Below, piece by piece: positions 1 to 25,456 of a stretch of 64,000 nt of DNA. Source of the DNA: Branchiostoma floridae (lineage: Eukaryota; Chordata; Leptocardii; Amphioxiformes; Branchiostomatidae); contig NC_049981.1 in assembly GCF_000003815.2 (NCBI RefSeq), positions 28,384,379-28,448,378 of the forward strand. Direction: 5' to 3'. The notes beneath the pieces are model-generated. The model ran no database searches. It worked only from the letters and a program-made list of their open reading frames with translations, and was not told where the DNA came from. Numbering within the stretch: the stretch's first letter is position 1; each line of letters begins with the position of its first letter. The position numbers and the translations under genes are program-made.

Positions 1-196
1 TCAATCGTGCCATAAGATTTAGCAAATTTTTCGAATTGCCAATTGATGATAAGTACGCTTGTTGGCTCTTGCTACTCTTCCAGCTATAAAAAAGAAGAAA
101 CATATTATATAGCCAATAGTGTTCCCAAGTTTTGCTAACCAGTGATCATTGCGAATGTATGATTACTATACTTACTGGCTCAGATAGTTCTTTTAA

Positions 197-12367
<12,171 letters not shown>

Positions 12368-12680
12368 CACCGTCCAGAACGATCCCAACCTACCCACCCC
12401 TGCAGGGCAATGGCTTGGTCTTGTTGATGGTGCATGACGGAGAGTCGGACAATTCCATTTTAATCTGAGAGGGGACAGTTGCAGGGACCGGAAGTGAACT
12501 CAACTAAATGTATTATATTTCAGTGATATGATTGTGAGTTCCTGTTTCTGTGTGATTTTGTGTTATATGGTCCAAAATAGTTCTGATGGACCCAACCTTT
12601 TCCTTGCCTGGGATGAGAAGGGTTCCCAATGAATTTGTAAATAAATAATGTCCAGTCCAAATATTTGGAGATTAAAGACA
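12368..12680 (+). other. WDFY3: WDFY3 3' UTR with polyadenylation signal
   Basis: Follows the TGA at 12365-12367. It contains AATAAA-type signals near 12640-12650 (taaataaataatg) and an ATTAAA-like hexamer about 30 bases later, so cleavage is expected near 12680. Inferred from sequence only. Confidence 0.6.
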
Positions 12681-14151
12681 ACTTTTTGTGCTTGTAGATT
12701 GTACTCTATTTATGCTAAGTGGAGAACTTAAGAGTCATTGCACGAGAAAACCAGGCAGAGGCCGGAAGATGGGGGTCGGCCAAATCGACTCAAACTTTTT
12801 ATGTGTGATAGGTATGTGGAACTATGAACAGCCATATACTTAAAACCCTCCAGCTATTTTTCGTTATGGCGTTCTGGGACCCCCCTCAAAGACCCTCCAA
12901 AATCCAACAATTCTTGCCTGAAAATTACTGACATTTCGATGGCTATTCTGAAAAATCTAATTAAGGTACGAACAAAAGTTTTGCATTTTCATATAGCATG
13001 GGTTCTAAAGTGATACAGACCAGAAGTTGAAGATAATGCATTAAAGTTAAGAGGGTATGCCAGGGGGTTACCTGAACCATTGAAAGCAGAATTTTTGTCA
13101 CTGTAAATTTTAGTCATTTTTAAGGCGCAATAAAATCTATACCCAGCGGGTCTGGTGGATGGTTTTAATGTTGATAGAGAGAGGAACATCTACTCATTCA
13201 AAAACAATCGTCGTCTAATTGGGCCATACATAACGCGAGCCGTGAGAGGGGGGTCTATATGGGGATTTTTCGGGTTTTGGTCTTTAGTAAATCGGGTGAG
13301 TATATTACTCTATGGGGCGTAAGTCATGGCGAATGTTTGCGAAGTTGTTTGTGAACCATGCATAACTGTCAAAATATCATGATTGATAGCCAATATTAAT
13401 TTGGGCTCCATATGGGGGATTTGGGGATACTATAAAATTAACTTTGCTGATTTTATACATTTTTACTGTTACTTTTTAATATTATCAAACTGGTATCTGT
13501 TCCTAAATTACTTGTTCATACCAGCTATGTTGTGCATAATGAGAAGGCTCTACATGGGGGTTACCAGGACTCCACAAATGTGTGTGTTTCATAGAAAGGG
13601 CACATGGATGCAGATATACTTCATGCATATTAAAAAAAAACATTGAACAAGACCAGAACAAAGGTCAAGATTAATGCTTTTGGGGATGGATACGTGTACA
13701 TTATACTTTTTTTCATCAATACGGCTGCACTATAGGTACTGCTATAGACAAACAGCATTACATCAATGGATTGTTAATATGCCTGACTATCCACTCACCA
13801 ATATAAGGTCATGCTGATTAGGGAACTGATGTAACTTGGCTAATAAAAAAATGGCCGAAAAAATTTGCATCCATTATGGTGAGGTGGTGTGGTCAGGAAA
13901 GCTGAAGAAATGACAGAGTAAGATATACCAAACAACAGATTCTTGATTTTCGTTCTTTCACATCTTCTCGTTTGACCTTGGAATTGATGTTGGCAATCCA
14001 AGTAATTAGTCACATTTACGTTTGCCGATGTGTTTGCAATCTACGGCATATATTTGCTCATTTTGTAGCTGTTTTGTACGAATTACAGTATGGTTTGAAT
14101 CTTAATGTTTTTTCTGACAATAAAAAAAGCTTATAATTGATGTGCACACCA

Positions 14152-14368
14152 CAAGCCAAAAACAAAGTCTTTGATGAATCATCTACAAACAACAACATGA
14201 GATTTAAAAAATCTGATTAAACATTTAGCTGTAATTGCTAACAGACCCTGGTCGCCTGGTCACCCTGCACCAAAAACAAAGTCTTTGACGAACCATCTAC
14301 AAAGAACAACATAAGATTTAAAAAATCTGATTAAACATTTAGCTGTAATTGCTAACAGACCCTGGTCG
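14152..14368. repeat. Direct repeat inside the foldback core
   Basis: accaaaaacaaagtctttga and the following 80 bases up to gctaacagaccctggtc occur twice (about 14152-14250 and 14270-14368), separated by about 20 bases. Confidence 0.8.
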
Positions 14369-14508
14369 GACCTAATACTAGACATATTGCAATTGGGTAC
14401 AAAATCTCTTGAAAGCACTTTCTTTTTACATTTTTTGGTGAAAAAGCAATCTGCACATGTATGAGCATGTGCCTTGGATAGTTTCCAATACCTGTATGAA
14501 ACGAAGTA

Positions 14509-14848
14509 CAGGGCTCGAAATACCACCTGCATATGCAGGTTAGTGCAGGTAAAATTGGAGCTGTGCAGGTATTTCTGGTGTCTACCTGCACCTTAGCTGC
14601 ACTGGGCCATGTACTGGGTTTTATACATCAATGCCTTATGGTTCAGGTGTATATGGATTGTTATTAGCTGCATTGACTGTTACCACCTATAGTATAGAGT
14701 GTATAAAAGAAAAAAAATAGCAATGGTTCCTGAACAATTTTGGTACTTCCTGAATTCAGAGTGGTGCAGGTCAAATCTGTCTGGTGCAGGTAATTTCAAT
14801 GTTACCTGCACTAGTGCAGGTATGCAGAAAAAAGTATTTCGAGCCCTG
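14509..14848 (+). mobile_element. hAT-like MITE with TGCAGGT arrays, copy 1
   Basis: Termini CAGGGCTCGAAAT and ATTTCGAGCCCTG are inverted. Subterminal regions hold many copies of tgcaggt/acctgca, as hAT transposase-binding arrays do. A second copy in reverse orientation lies at 56543-56899. No clean target duplication remains here. Confidence 0.8.
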
Positions 14849-14998
14849 AAGTGTCATGTAGCCTATAACGGGCAGATCCAAATGGTCTGAGTTTTAGTCA
14901 CTTTATCTTTAATGATTCAAGGCCGTTGGACATTGCCAGTGCAGTCAAGTTTACGTCTTTATACATGACAAGATGAATGTAGTCAATGCTAGTATATA

Positions 14999-15458
14999 CA
15001 GTCAAACCTGTATTAGCGGCCACCTGGCCATAGTGACCACTTTTTGTCGGTCCCTTGGATTCGTAATGATTAAGAAATAGGCTTAGCGGCCACCTGTCCA
15101 ACGCGGCCACGGCCACACGATTTCCGGTCCCGTTGATACAGAAACATTGCCTATTGCAACCATACTGCAGCCTTATGTCACCCTGCACCGAGTTTGAAAT
15201 TGTAGTTTGCGAGGATTTGGAGTTCCTTACAGGGTCATTTTGGCGGTAGCAGAAGGTATGCATGCCTTGAGCATTAAAGTGCAAGTCTTTGTCGGTGAGT
15301 CGGTGACTTTACCGATCGAGACAATGTTACTTGGTGAGAAAGATCATTTGTAGCTTGCTCATGGTCAATTGATCAACATTTTCTCTATAGTGGCCAACTG
15401 TCTGTAGTGTCCATATTTCTCCAGTCCCTCGAGGGGCCGCTATAGACATGTTTGACTG
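14999..15458. mobile_element. Pogo/Tigger-like MITE with TA target duplication
   Basis: Termini CAGTCAAACCTGTATTAGCG and CGCTATAGACATGTTTGACTG are inverted and flanked by TA on each side. Internal gcggccacc motifs repeat. CAGT ends with TA duplication suggest the Tc1/mariner-pogo group. Noncoding, nested in the foldback core. Confidence 0.75.
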
Positions 15459-17085
15459 TAGTGTGTTGCAGTGCCTGCCACTCACCTTCCTCTTCTATCC
15501 ATCTAAGTTAATTGACTCCATGTTAGTGACCACAAATTGTGTGCTGTCATACTGGCTCTGTGCTACTGAAAGGCTTGTACAATATTGTAACCTGCTTGGC
15601 TGTAATATTGTAATTTGTTACTTTAATCTATTCTTTCGTAGCGTCATTTTGACAAAAGTGCTATATCACCACTTAAACAAAAGTGAACTGTCTTTTGAAT
15701 TTGCGTCTCGGCAGTTTACTTGATACTAAAGGGGTTCTATATGTAAAGGGTTCGTCATAGATTTTGTTTTTGGTTTGTCCTTATGGTAATGAATGAATAG
15801 CAATTGATGTACAGCACTTTGTAACCTAAACTGTGCGCTATAGTATACCGTAGTTGATAACAAAGTACAATGTACATGTAGTCATCATTTGAATAGCATT
15901 ATTGAATATTGACATGATAAAGGCTACTTTTTCCGGCCATTTCTGTATTTGTATACTCATATCAGTTCCACAAATCAGCATGACCTTATAGTGGTGAATG
16001 AATAGTCAGGCATATTAACAAACCATTGATGTAATGCTTTTTGTCTATAGCAGTACCTATAGTGCACTCATATTGATGAAAAAAAAGTATAATGTACATG
16101 TATCCACCCCCAAAAGCATTAATCTTGACCTTTGTTCTGGTCTTGTTCTATGATTCTCAATAATAAGACAATATGTATGAAGTAGATCCGCCTCCATGTG
16201 CCCTTTCTATTAAATGGTATCACATTTGTGGAGTCCTGGTAACCCCCATGTAGAGCCTTCTCATTATGCACGACATAGCTGGTAGGTACAAAGTAATTTA
16301 GGAACAGATACCGGTTTAATAACATTAGAAAGCAACAGTAAAATGTATAAAATCAGCAAAATTAATTTTATAGTATCCCCAAATCCCCCATATGGAGCCC
16401 AAATTAATATTGGCTATCAATCATGATATTTTGACAGTTATGCATGGTTCACAAACAACTTCGCAAACATTCGCCATGACTTACGCCCCATAGAGTAATA
16501 AAATCACCCGATTTACTAAAGACCAAAACCCGAAAAATCCCCATATAGACCCCCCTCTCACGGCTCGCGTTATGTATGGCCCAATTAGACGACGATTGTT
16601 TTTGAATGAGTAGATGTTCCTCTCTCTATCAACATTAAAACCATCCACCAGACCCGCTGGGTATAGATTTTATTGCGCCTTAAAAATGACTAAAATTTAC
16701 AGTGACAAAAATTCTGCTTTCAATGGTTCAGGTAACCCCCTGGCATACCCTCTTAACTTTAATGCATTATCTTCAACTTCTGGTCTGTATCACTTTAGAA
16801 CCCATGCTATATGAAAATGCAAAACTTTTGTTCGTAACTTAATTAGATTTTTCAGAATAGCCATCGAAATGTCAGTAATTTTCAGGCATAAATTGTTGGA
16901 TTCTGGAGGGTCCCTGAGGGGGGTCCCAGAACGCCATAACGAAAAATAGCTGGAGGGTTTTAAGTATATGGCTGTTCATAGTTCCACATACCTATCACAC
17001 ATAAAAAGTTTGAGTCGATTTGGTCGACCCCCATCTTCCGGCCTCTGCCTGGTATTGCCTGGTTTTCTCGTGCAATGACTCTTAA

Positions 17086-20000
17086 ATTGAACAATTATTG
17101 GGGAGTATAATGATATATAGATGGGACAGAGATTAGCATTTCAATCTACCACTGTCAGCTTAAATGTACCAAGATGGAACAACAAGTTGTAAAATTCTTC
17201 TCTTAGATGAAGTTTTAAAAGGGAGGTAAAGTAGAGACAATGGCTTCCCTACAGCAAATTAAATCTGCACCCTTTCCCGCCTTAGTATATCCTGATGTGT
17301 AATGTGTCCTCTCAACCAAAATATGGTCACTGACATCATTTGAAGCTGAGTACTAATAACAAAACTGAAAGAAATGGTTAAGACAAGGAGATCTTTCCTA
17401 GAAAATAAAAGTTGCTTTTTCGTAGGATTTACATATAACCTGCAGTTGAAACATAAGTCACCAGGGGGCTCAACATTTCCTTCTTCAGACCAAAATGAGT
17501 CTGAGAGTTTAAAATTAACCTCCTTACTTTCAAGTCAACTAACAGCTGAAACTATAATCTTGGCCAAAATGACCATGTCCAGGACACAGAATATCAGGAT
17601 TTGCTTCAGATGACTGGGACGTTCCACATGTAGCAGTAGACAAAGTGTGGGTCCAGTGGGATTCCATTGTTTCAACACAAGATTGTTTATTGTCTTGTCC
17701 CATTTCGCTAATTGTGTGGTACCGATGGTGCACAAAGTCCTTAATCTTCGGATCAATAGCTGAAAGGTGTATTGGCCATGTTACATTTGCTCTGCTGCTT
17801 GTAGAATTTCTGATATTGAATAGCTTGGTATTAGTGGGTTGTATTATGATTTGCATGTACCTGTAGTTGACCAATCATAGCCCAGAGAATTAATTTATGC
17901 AAATTAAGAAGAGTCAAATGGGAAGATGTTCCACATGACTCTTTCCAAGGTCTGTGTTACAAAACCAGGATAAGAATTCAGGCAATGCAATGCAAAGTTG
18001 TTATTATAGACAGTCTTTGGAGTGTGTGTGTAAGCACATAGATCAATGAGCTAAGTGCCACTACACAACACTTCCAACTTGTGTAAGATAATGTACATGT
18101 ATGGTGCAAAAATGCAATTTGTGTGTATATAGATTGTACTACACTAATTTTTATCTATTTGTGCTCTGCTAATGGCATTGCAGCTTTGTACCAGTGAAGT
18201 CAATGTTGCTGGGATTTCTTAAGTACACTTGCATGAAATGAAAGAACCTGACCAAATCCAGACTCAGTTTCTGTATTATGGTTTTAAAACTAGAAATTTG
18301 CTTTAAGGAGACTGCATTCTCTCTGTATAGCAATGATCAGCAACATTACCAAAACCTGAAACACGTAGCTAACATTTGGGGGAGGGGGTGTCTTGCTGAA
18401 CCTTCAAGTGAAAAATCAGATTCTAGATTTATTCATCTGTGACTGTTCATGGCACTCAATGATATCCCAATTTTTATAATTAGCTGTTGAGGTAATTCTT
18501 GATATGCAGGCTTTTTTCATGTCAGAAAAATTGTATGGTTATTGATAAAATTGCCCCAAACCTAAGAAAGATGAAGCATTCTGTTTGTCAAATATATCCT
18601 TGTCCAGAATATTATCAGTTAGAATCATCCAAACTCTGTGCAGTTTAGCTAATAACTGCATTTTCATTTGAAGTAAAGACTCTGAGTCTGTTACCAGTGG
18701 TAGATGCTATATGATGATCACTTGATACACCTACATAGCTTCAGACCAAGTAGCAATTCTAAACTTTGTCTACTGTTTTTGTAGGTAAATAGTTAAAAGA
18801 ACTATCACAAAGGCTTCCATGGTCACATAGCAAGATTTGATGCTCTTCTAGTGCATTACAAACAATTCTTCATGTCAGTATGTACTTTTATTAGACTATA
18901 TTTTGTCATTATGACATGTTACTCCTTTTTTGTATTTACAAAACTATAAATATGTATTTAGTTCTATGTACATTAGGATGATTAGGTTATATAGTTATGA
19001 TTACATGACTATGTATATTTTGTAACATACAGACTTTGTGTGAAACTTTGTCATTAGGTTCTATTATGTTATGCCTGATTATATTTCCTAAGATATTAGA
19101 CTTAATGTACAGTCAATTTACTGTGATTTTCAAGAAAGCGAGTTCCCAACTTGCCTTGGTGCTGGGCATCATGTGTATTTTGTTTGAGTTGTTTTTCTCA
19201 AATAGTCAGGACGTGACGCTGATGTTTAGAATAATGTTCCTGAGACCAAATGATTGCTTTTCTTTCACTGAATGTAACGTTATAGGAAAATGCCCGTATC
19301 CTGTCCATGGATGGAAATATTAGGTGGATGACCTACAAATCTTTGGAACATCTCAAAAGAGATGGTACTCTTTATTCTTAATTTTGGAAGTCTTAAGCAG
19401 ATATCATAAATATTGGATGATATTAGCTCATATCACGTAACATGATTAACATGAATAAGACAGTACTTGTCAGTATTGTTTTCAATTGTAGAAGGTCACA
19501 CTAAGCTAACATGTAAGCAACAGAAATGTGCAACAACATCAATGTCAGGCAGAAGTGTACTTGATATTATGTTGCATTTAGAGTTTTGCAAGCTTCAATG
19601 TATATCTCTGCCATATTTATTTCCAAGATGTATTTCTACCACTGTATAAACTCTACCTTAGACAGTAGAGATCAGAGTATTTATTGTAATGTGAGATGTA
19701 CATTGTTAGGTGGACATTTTATGTGCTGATTAGCTTTTTTTTAGTTTCGCACAGAGACAATGCAAACATATAAAGTGAAAAGATTTTCTTGCCATGATAG
19801 AAAAACTATGACCAGGTGAGAATTTCAGTCTTACAAAGTGTCTCAGTCATTTCTGTAAATGCATATGGAAAAGGAAGTGCAAGAAATGTTGGCCTGTGTG
19901 TGATATGATATTGCTCTGGATTCGTTGCTTGAAGCTCTGTACAGTACAGTACTTACTAGTAGTGGGCTAACTGGCAGGTGTTACATAATGAAGAAATCAG

Positions 20001-20427
20001 AAAGAAATAAACAATGCAAACTTCTGACCAGCAAGTTTTACTGTCTGATATTTATTTAGTGTGTCGTACGAAAATGCTAGCTGTTCTGACTTGCGTCGTT
20101 ATGAAAGGATGATAATTCAGGCACAAGTCAGGACTACATAACCAAGCAGATCGAGAGCCTAATCTGCAGTACCACTCACGGCCGCACTAAGATAAATAGC
20201 ACACCGTCAAACTACAAAATTTCTGTCTTTTTTGGTAAAATGGGGAAATCACCAAAAGCTCGCAAAGGCTGCATCCAATTTCAACTCTATAAAAAGACGT
20301 TAGGTTCATTGTGTTTGTCTCTTTGCCTATAAATACATCAAATCTTCCTTTCAAACTATGTGTTACTTGTCGAAGGTAACAACTTTGTTGACCTGTTGTA
20401 TTTCTTCAAGGCCACGCAAGGGGGCGT
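17086..20427. other. Intergenic stretch, no gene seen
   Basis: AT-rich sequence between the foldback element and the globin 3' end. The short open frames here (for example 19036-19323) have no splice context, family match or repeat structure that I can support. Confidence 0.6.
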
Positions 20428-22018
20428 TTAGCAGCCATCGCCGTGTACGGTCATGAACAGGTTCCACAGCTTGTCCCAGGCGGCCTTGGCATCGCCACAA
20501 CCTACTTCATCCAACAACTCCAACAGGATCGGCTTCATCAGCTGATGGAGACAAAAAGAGAATAACTTGGTCTCCTCGCGATATTCAAATGCATCAAGTA
20601 GATGGACATACATTGTACATGTACAATGTATATGTTCGGAACAGTTCCATTTGACTGATTTGTCCATCGTGTTTTGCCGGCGATCAGTCACCCCTTTATT
20701 CTATTCTATAGAGCGCCGTAGACCTCTATGATCACAATCTACCAAAATCACAAACTGACACCCATACAATCTACGTGTACGGACTAATTCAACTGGTACT
20801 TGTCTATACTTGTGGATAGGATGACTTACATTGATGTTGTCGTTAGTCATGCCCGCCGCCTTGTGAATGCGCCCGACGTTCCTCACGGTCTCATGTCCAC
20901 TTCCGTCCAAACCTTTGATGAAGTCGTCCAACGCCTGCACCACCTACAGAACAGGTAAATAGATAATACATAAATCATATGATTTATTGACAATTACCAT
21001 CAGTGTTAGGCTCATATAGTTATGCCCCGAAAACTTTATGGCGTCATGATAATTCAAAAGTATGCTCCATTAATGTTGTCGAGTTCTATTTGATGCGTTC
21101 TATTGCTTAGGATTACGTCACATTACCGAACCTGGGCCAGGCCGGGCAGCTTTCGGGAACAACAAAGATGATATAGAAGTCAACAAATTACTCAAGACGT
21201 AAAGAGAATAGTCGTGGGAATCATTTGTATATATATATTTTTACGTATGCATTTCTATATTTCGTTTCCACTAACAGCCCGGCCGGGCCCCGGTTTAAAA
21301 ATATGACGTTAGCCTTATGATGGCTTGTGTCCGGTATGTGGTCCTGTCTTCCTAAAGCGAATGGCTCTATTCACGAACCTTCCCACCGTGCTCACGGAGG
21401 GCGGCATTGCCGGCGAGACGCTCGCGCGGGATGTCTTTGAACTTCTTGAACATCGCCTTAGTAGAGTCTTTCTTCAGGAGCCTAAGTATCGGAAACGCAC
21501 AGATTAAGACAAGGAATTGACTACCAACTTCCACACATATTTCATCTTGGGTCGAACAGTGATCTCTCCTTGGGAATCATTCTGTCCCAAAAATGTATGT
21601 AGTAGAAGCCCTTTAATTGGACATTCCATTTGCCAGCGTTTTTCGTGCAATTATCCGGGTGGTGCAATAATGCGAAGTTATCCAACTGGACCGCACCGGT
21701 TTGGGATTTGTGTATTCCGTGCAATTAACAGAAGTGTGCAATTATCCGTTGTGCAATTAACTGGCTTATACTGTACGTTTTTTATCAAGTAGTACGCAGA
21801 CGTCAGGTCTGAACTATAAATACCACCAGCGTAGAAAACACCAAAAAGGACGTGCGAACAGTGAAAAGTACCAAATAGTATAAAATGTAGTCGCGATCAG
21901 ATAAAGTGAAGAACACTCACTTGAGAAAGACTCTCTCTCCGGCATCCTGGAAGGACGGTTTGGACATCTTAGCCCAGGAATCACTCACAGCCTTCTTGTC
22001 AGCAGCACTCAGACTCAT
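20428..22018 (-). CDS. Globin, four exons, 142 residues
   Basis: Haem-binding oxygen carrier or sensor of the animal globin family. Exons on the minus strand are 22018-21921, 21481-21379, 20943-20830 and 20541-20428 (TAA); the phases fit. The start MSLSAADKKAVSDSWAKM gives the usual A helix with Trp15. Phe44 sits at CD1 in MFKKFKDIP. His64 (LREHGG) is the distal E7 and His94 (GRIHKAAG) the proximal F8, so the haem pocket is intact. There is no signal peptide. The introns fall after residue 32 (phase 2, B helix), after residue 67 (E helix, just past E7) and after residue 105 (G helix); the first and last are the classic globin positions and the middle one is a central E-helix intron. Lancelets have many globins and I cannot say which one this is. 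Confidence 0.93.
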
Positions 22019-22060
22019 CTTGTTTGTTTTCTTTCCTTTTTTTACAGCAAAGGTCTGCCT

Positions 22061-22290
22061 GGTGGATAAAATTTGAGGAAATTAGAAGAGAGATATCGCT
22101 AGAACCAAGGAGGTTAAAAGTTAAATATTTTTAACCTCCTTGCTAGAACATTGTAAAGAAGCGACCATACAAAAAACTACGTTGAGCTGGTCAAAGTGTA
22201 AGTACACAACTTAACAACATACCTTCTGTCGACTGTTCCCGAAAGACTGGTGTGATCTTACCGAGTACGCGCTCCTTTTTATACATCTAG
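22061..22290 (-). promoter_or_regulatory. Globin promoter, TATA box and 5' UTR intron
   Basis: On the minus strand TATAAAAAGG lies at 22283-22274, so transcription should begin near 22250. A short noncoding exon ends with cagaag/gtatgt near 22224. An acceptor (ttatccaccag) near 22061 joins it to the exon holding the start codon. This gives a 5' UTR intron in addition to three coding introns. Inferred from signals only. Confidence 0.65.
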
Positions 22291-22299
22291 CCACGCCGA

Positions 22300-23845
22300 A
22301 CTTGTCATGCAAGACCCAAACTGGAACCTTTATTATTTTTGTTTTAAGTGGTCAAGCAAGGTTAAGGACGAGGTCTCTTCGATGAAATAAATTAAGCTTT
22401 AATATAATGATCTTTATTATATAATGGCCTGTATATTGAAAATTATTAATTGTATACGTACATAACTTATGTCTGTATCTCTTCTTCTTTGTTTTTATAT
22501 GAAGAACATCAGGATTGGCAAGAAGTGTTGAAACACGATGTGCTGTTTTAAAATGCCTACGTGTGTCTTGGCATGCCTACGTGCTCGAACAGTCGTACCG
22601 GTCCCCTCTTCATGCAGTTGTGTGCAGACAGACACCAGGTCCATTTGTTACGCCCCTTGCCTGAGTGTGGTCCGTGTTATAACGTTTCCATTATTTCGGT
22701 CGTGGTAACTAAACTTCAAGTGACTTTCTAGATTTGGAATACAAAGAATTGCTCTTTGCAGTTCAAACATCTAATACAACAAAAACAAAACACTTGTATT
22801 TTGTAATGTAGAAACCTTCAATTCTAAGGGTACAAACATCAATGCTTAAGTGACCGTGTTAAACCTAGAGCATGGCCAATAGACAAAGAAAGGATTTCGA
22901 AGGCTTGTCCAGAAAAAAATAAGATGACGGGCCGGTTATTTTCTACAGCTTATGTGAAGTCCTTTGCCTTTACTCATTCCCAACAGCTTCAAGATCATCT
23001 TTATGAAAACCAAGCATCTCTGACAACATTGATATCGTCTACACTAATGGTGTTGATTAATTAGATGAAAGAGGCGTAAAGTTCATCATTAAATTCCGTC
23101 GATACATATTCTCCATCTAAAATCTCTCCTGATTAAATGGTAGCGGTATATGGGCGTACATGTACACTAGACGTATGTCCTAAAATCACAGAACCTTCTG
23201 ATCTTCCTCAAACCCAACGTTAACCTTTATAGATATAGACAATATGCGCGTGGATTACAGTAGTGTCTTTATATAATTATGTTAATCATTGTTCTTTGTC
23301 ATATGTATGTTTCTTGTGTCTCTATCAATGTCATGTACTCGCAATTATCGTTCGGACACGAATTTGCAAATAATTACAATCACTAATGTTCAGGAGAACC
23401 ACCTAATACGGGTATGTACTATGGTAACGATGAGATCGCAAGCGTATTTCATTAACAGGCTTTCTTTTAATAGATAGATGGTATACCTTATGATTATCCT
23501 TAATCATACTTAGTACAGATATGTTCTATAGTAACGATGAGAACGAAGGTATTTCATTAACAACGGGTTCCTTTATAATACTGAGGTTTACAGTTTATTC
23601 CTTTCTTATTACTAGCTTCAACTAGGTCGCAGAAGTACACGTAGCGAGGTTTCCTTTATAAATGAACAGATATGATAGCAAAGCACATACTAGTAGGATG
23701 TTCTATCGAATATTCACAACAGATTCTATAACCACTACAGCGATTTCATGAACCATTTTTTTATCCTTCAGCACACCGACTCGGAAGGCACTGTTGCTCT
23801 AGCAGTAACCAGTATATCTTGACTAGACAGGTGTCCCTAGGTGCG
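22300..23845. other. Intergenic stretch between globin and XK-related gene
   Basis: AT-rich; I see no gene. The part next to 23846 probably contains the 3' UTR of the XK-related gene. The open frame at 23289-23477 is not supported. Confidence 0.5.
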
Positions 23846-25456
23846 TTACCAGTGTTGTATAACCATATCCAACATCTTGGTGTAAGTCGTCTTGGACCAT
23901 TCGATGGTGGTAGTCTTGGTGTAACCAGAGCTAGAGGAGCGCGTTTTGATGTACTGTGTCATCCTGTCGCGTCGTAAGGACCCTGCCCGCTTCCTCAGCG
24001 TGTAGACGTGATAGACAACGTTCAGCGCCACGGAGACGGCGTACCCAGCCGCCAGCACGCCCAGAGCAGTGGCGCCGTACCAGCGGTACGGGCTGAGCAC
24101 GTACCACAGCGTGACCATGGTGTAGTTCTCCACCGTGATGAGGATGGTGTTGGTGACCAGCGGGACCACGGTGTGCTGCCGGGTGAACGTCACCCAGCTC
24201 ACCACGTCAATCGGCGCCACTGCCAGGATGCTGACCCAAACAGGCTGGAGCTTCAGCTCTTCTTCTCCCTGCACCGCCGCCTGCGTCTTCCCCACCTTGG
24301 TCTCCACCACTGCCATGGTGATCCAGTGCACGGCGATGGGGACAGCGATGTATGGCATCAGGACGGAGCTGAACAGAGCAATGGTCGCCACCCTGCAGCA
24401 CACCTCCACGATCTTCCACGCCGCGAACAGGACGTTACTGATGATCTGAGTCCCCTTCTTCCCACGCTTCCAGTAGTAGTACTCGTACACCATCAGAGCC
24501 TTGACGGCGGCGAGCAGGGAGGTCGTCACCGACGCGATCATCTGGATATTCACGGGAGGAGTTGTAGGACCGCCCGTCTGGGCACTGGAGGCTGTGTCGG
24601 TGTTGTCATGGATGAAGGAGATGTTAATGATGCCAGGCTCCTCCCCTTTACTCCTGTAATGCTGCACGATCGTGATGTACAGCTGTAGGCACAGCTGCGG
24701 CACTGCCTCCAGCATGGTCTCCACCAGATGGATCTGCGGCAGGAACGCGTACTTGCTGTCTCCTATATCCGAGCCTCTCTTGAAGCGCTGGTACAGAACC
24801 CAGTAGTCCACAAACACGCCCATCTGCAGCACGCACAGGACCAGCACCCACCACCCCCTGGTGATGACCCTGTCCATCTCCTGATTCTCGTACCCCAGAC
24901 ACACCCAGGTCCACACCTGCATGACTATGGACGGCAGCAGGATGAAGGCCAGGGTCAGCCCGAACCACGTGTAGTCCCTGCTGTTGTAGTAGGAGACCGC
25001 CAGGAGGACATCAGTCAGCAGATCCACCAGATACAGGCCCAGCGGCAGGACCACGATGATCACCACTTGGACGTAGAAGTTCTGCAGCAGTGACGTCAGT
25101 TTGTCAACACATCCTGAACAACAACCCTTGTTGTCCTCAATCTGCACAGTAGTTTTCTTCTCATACCTTCTTCGCTTTGCCTAAAAAAGAGATAGATTTC
25201 AGGTATACGTACATCTTGATATCTAAAAGGCTACATGTTTAGCATAAGCAGGTAGTACGCTTAAACATACTAAGCTTATACATGTAACGTTAAACACTTC
25301 TTGTGTAACTGCTACGTAGTTTGAGCCAACCGCTAGTGCTGTTTATACAGAAGCGTTATAAACCCCAAATTTGGAGTTTGAGAAGTAAGACATAAGGATA
25401 TCATAGGTTAAGGTGTGATAAGGAACGCTTACCTTCCACCTGCCACCTGTGTCCAT
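23846..25456 (-). CDS. XK-related (XKR) family membrane protein, 452 residues
   Basis: XKR proteins are polytopic plasma-membrane proteins; some family members act as phospholipid scramblases. A short first coding exon (25456-25433, MDTGGRWK) joins in phase 0 to a long exon (25180-23846), with gtaagc donor and ttttttag acceptor. The longest uninterrupted frame alone would miss the true ATG. Family hallmarks are seen: LVDLLTDVLLAVSYY, LLPSIVMQVWTW, HLVETMLEAVPQLCLQLYI, WKIVEVCCRVATIALFSS. I count about eight to ten hydrophobic segments. A basic KRRRYEKK patch precedes the first. The C-terminal tail is Ser/Thr/Lys-rich with no obvious DxxD caspase site, so caspase activation like XKR8 is not supported. 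The coding exon is GC-rich compared with its flanks. The subfamily is not assigned. Confidence 0.9.

Larger units (their letters stand above)
12732..17081. mobile_element. 4.35-kb foldback element with long inverted arms and TTAA target duplications
   Basis: Left arm 12732 to about 13870 and right arm about 15925-17081 are near-identical inverted copies. One 66-codon stretch is the same in both arms (12989-13189 on -, 16614-16814 on +). The ends read GAGTCATTGCACGAG and CTCGTGCAATGACTC, each flanked by TTAA (12728-12731 and 17082-17085). TTAA targets are known for piggyBac and Kolobok elements. No transposase is visible, so it is non-autonomous. The right arm has a 10-base duplication near 17050-17070. 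The core of about 2 kb holds later insertions. Confidence 0.85.

Noticed and set aside
12989-13189. 66-codon frame identical to one at 16614-16814
   Set aside because: Identity is due to the inverted arms of the foldback element; no transposase or splice context.
24008-24688. 226-codon open frame on the + strand
   Set aside because: Antisense shadow of the GC-rich XK-related coding exon; low-complexity His/Arg/Gln translation with no family features.
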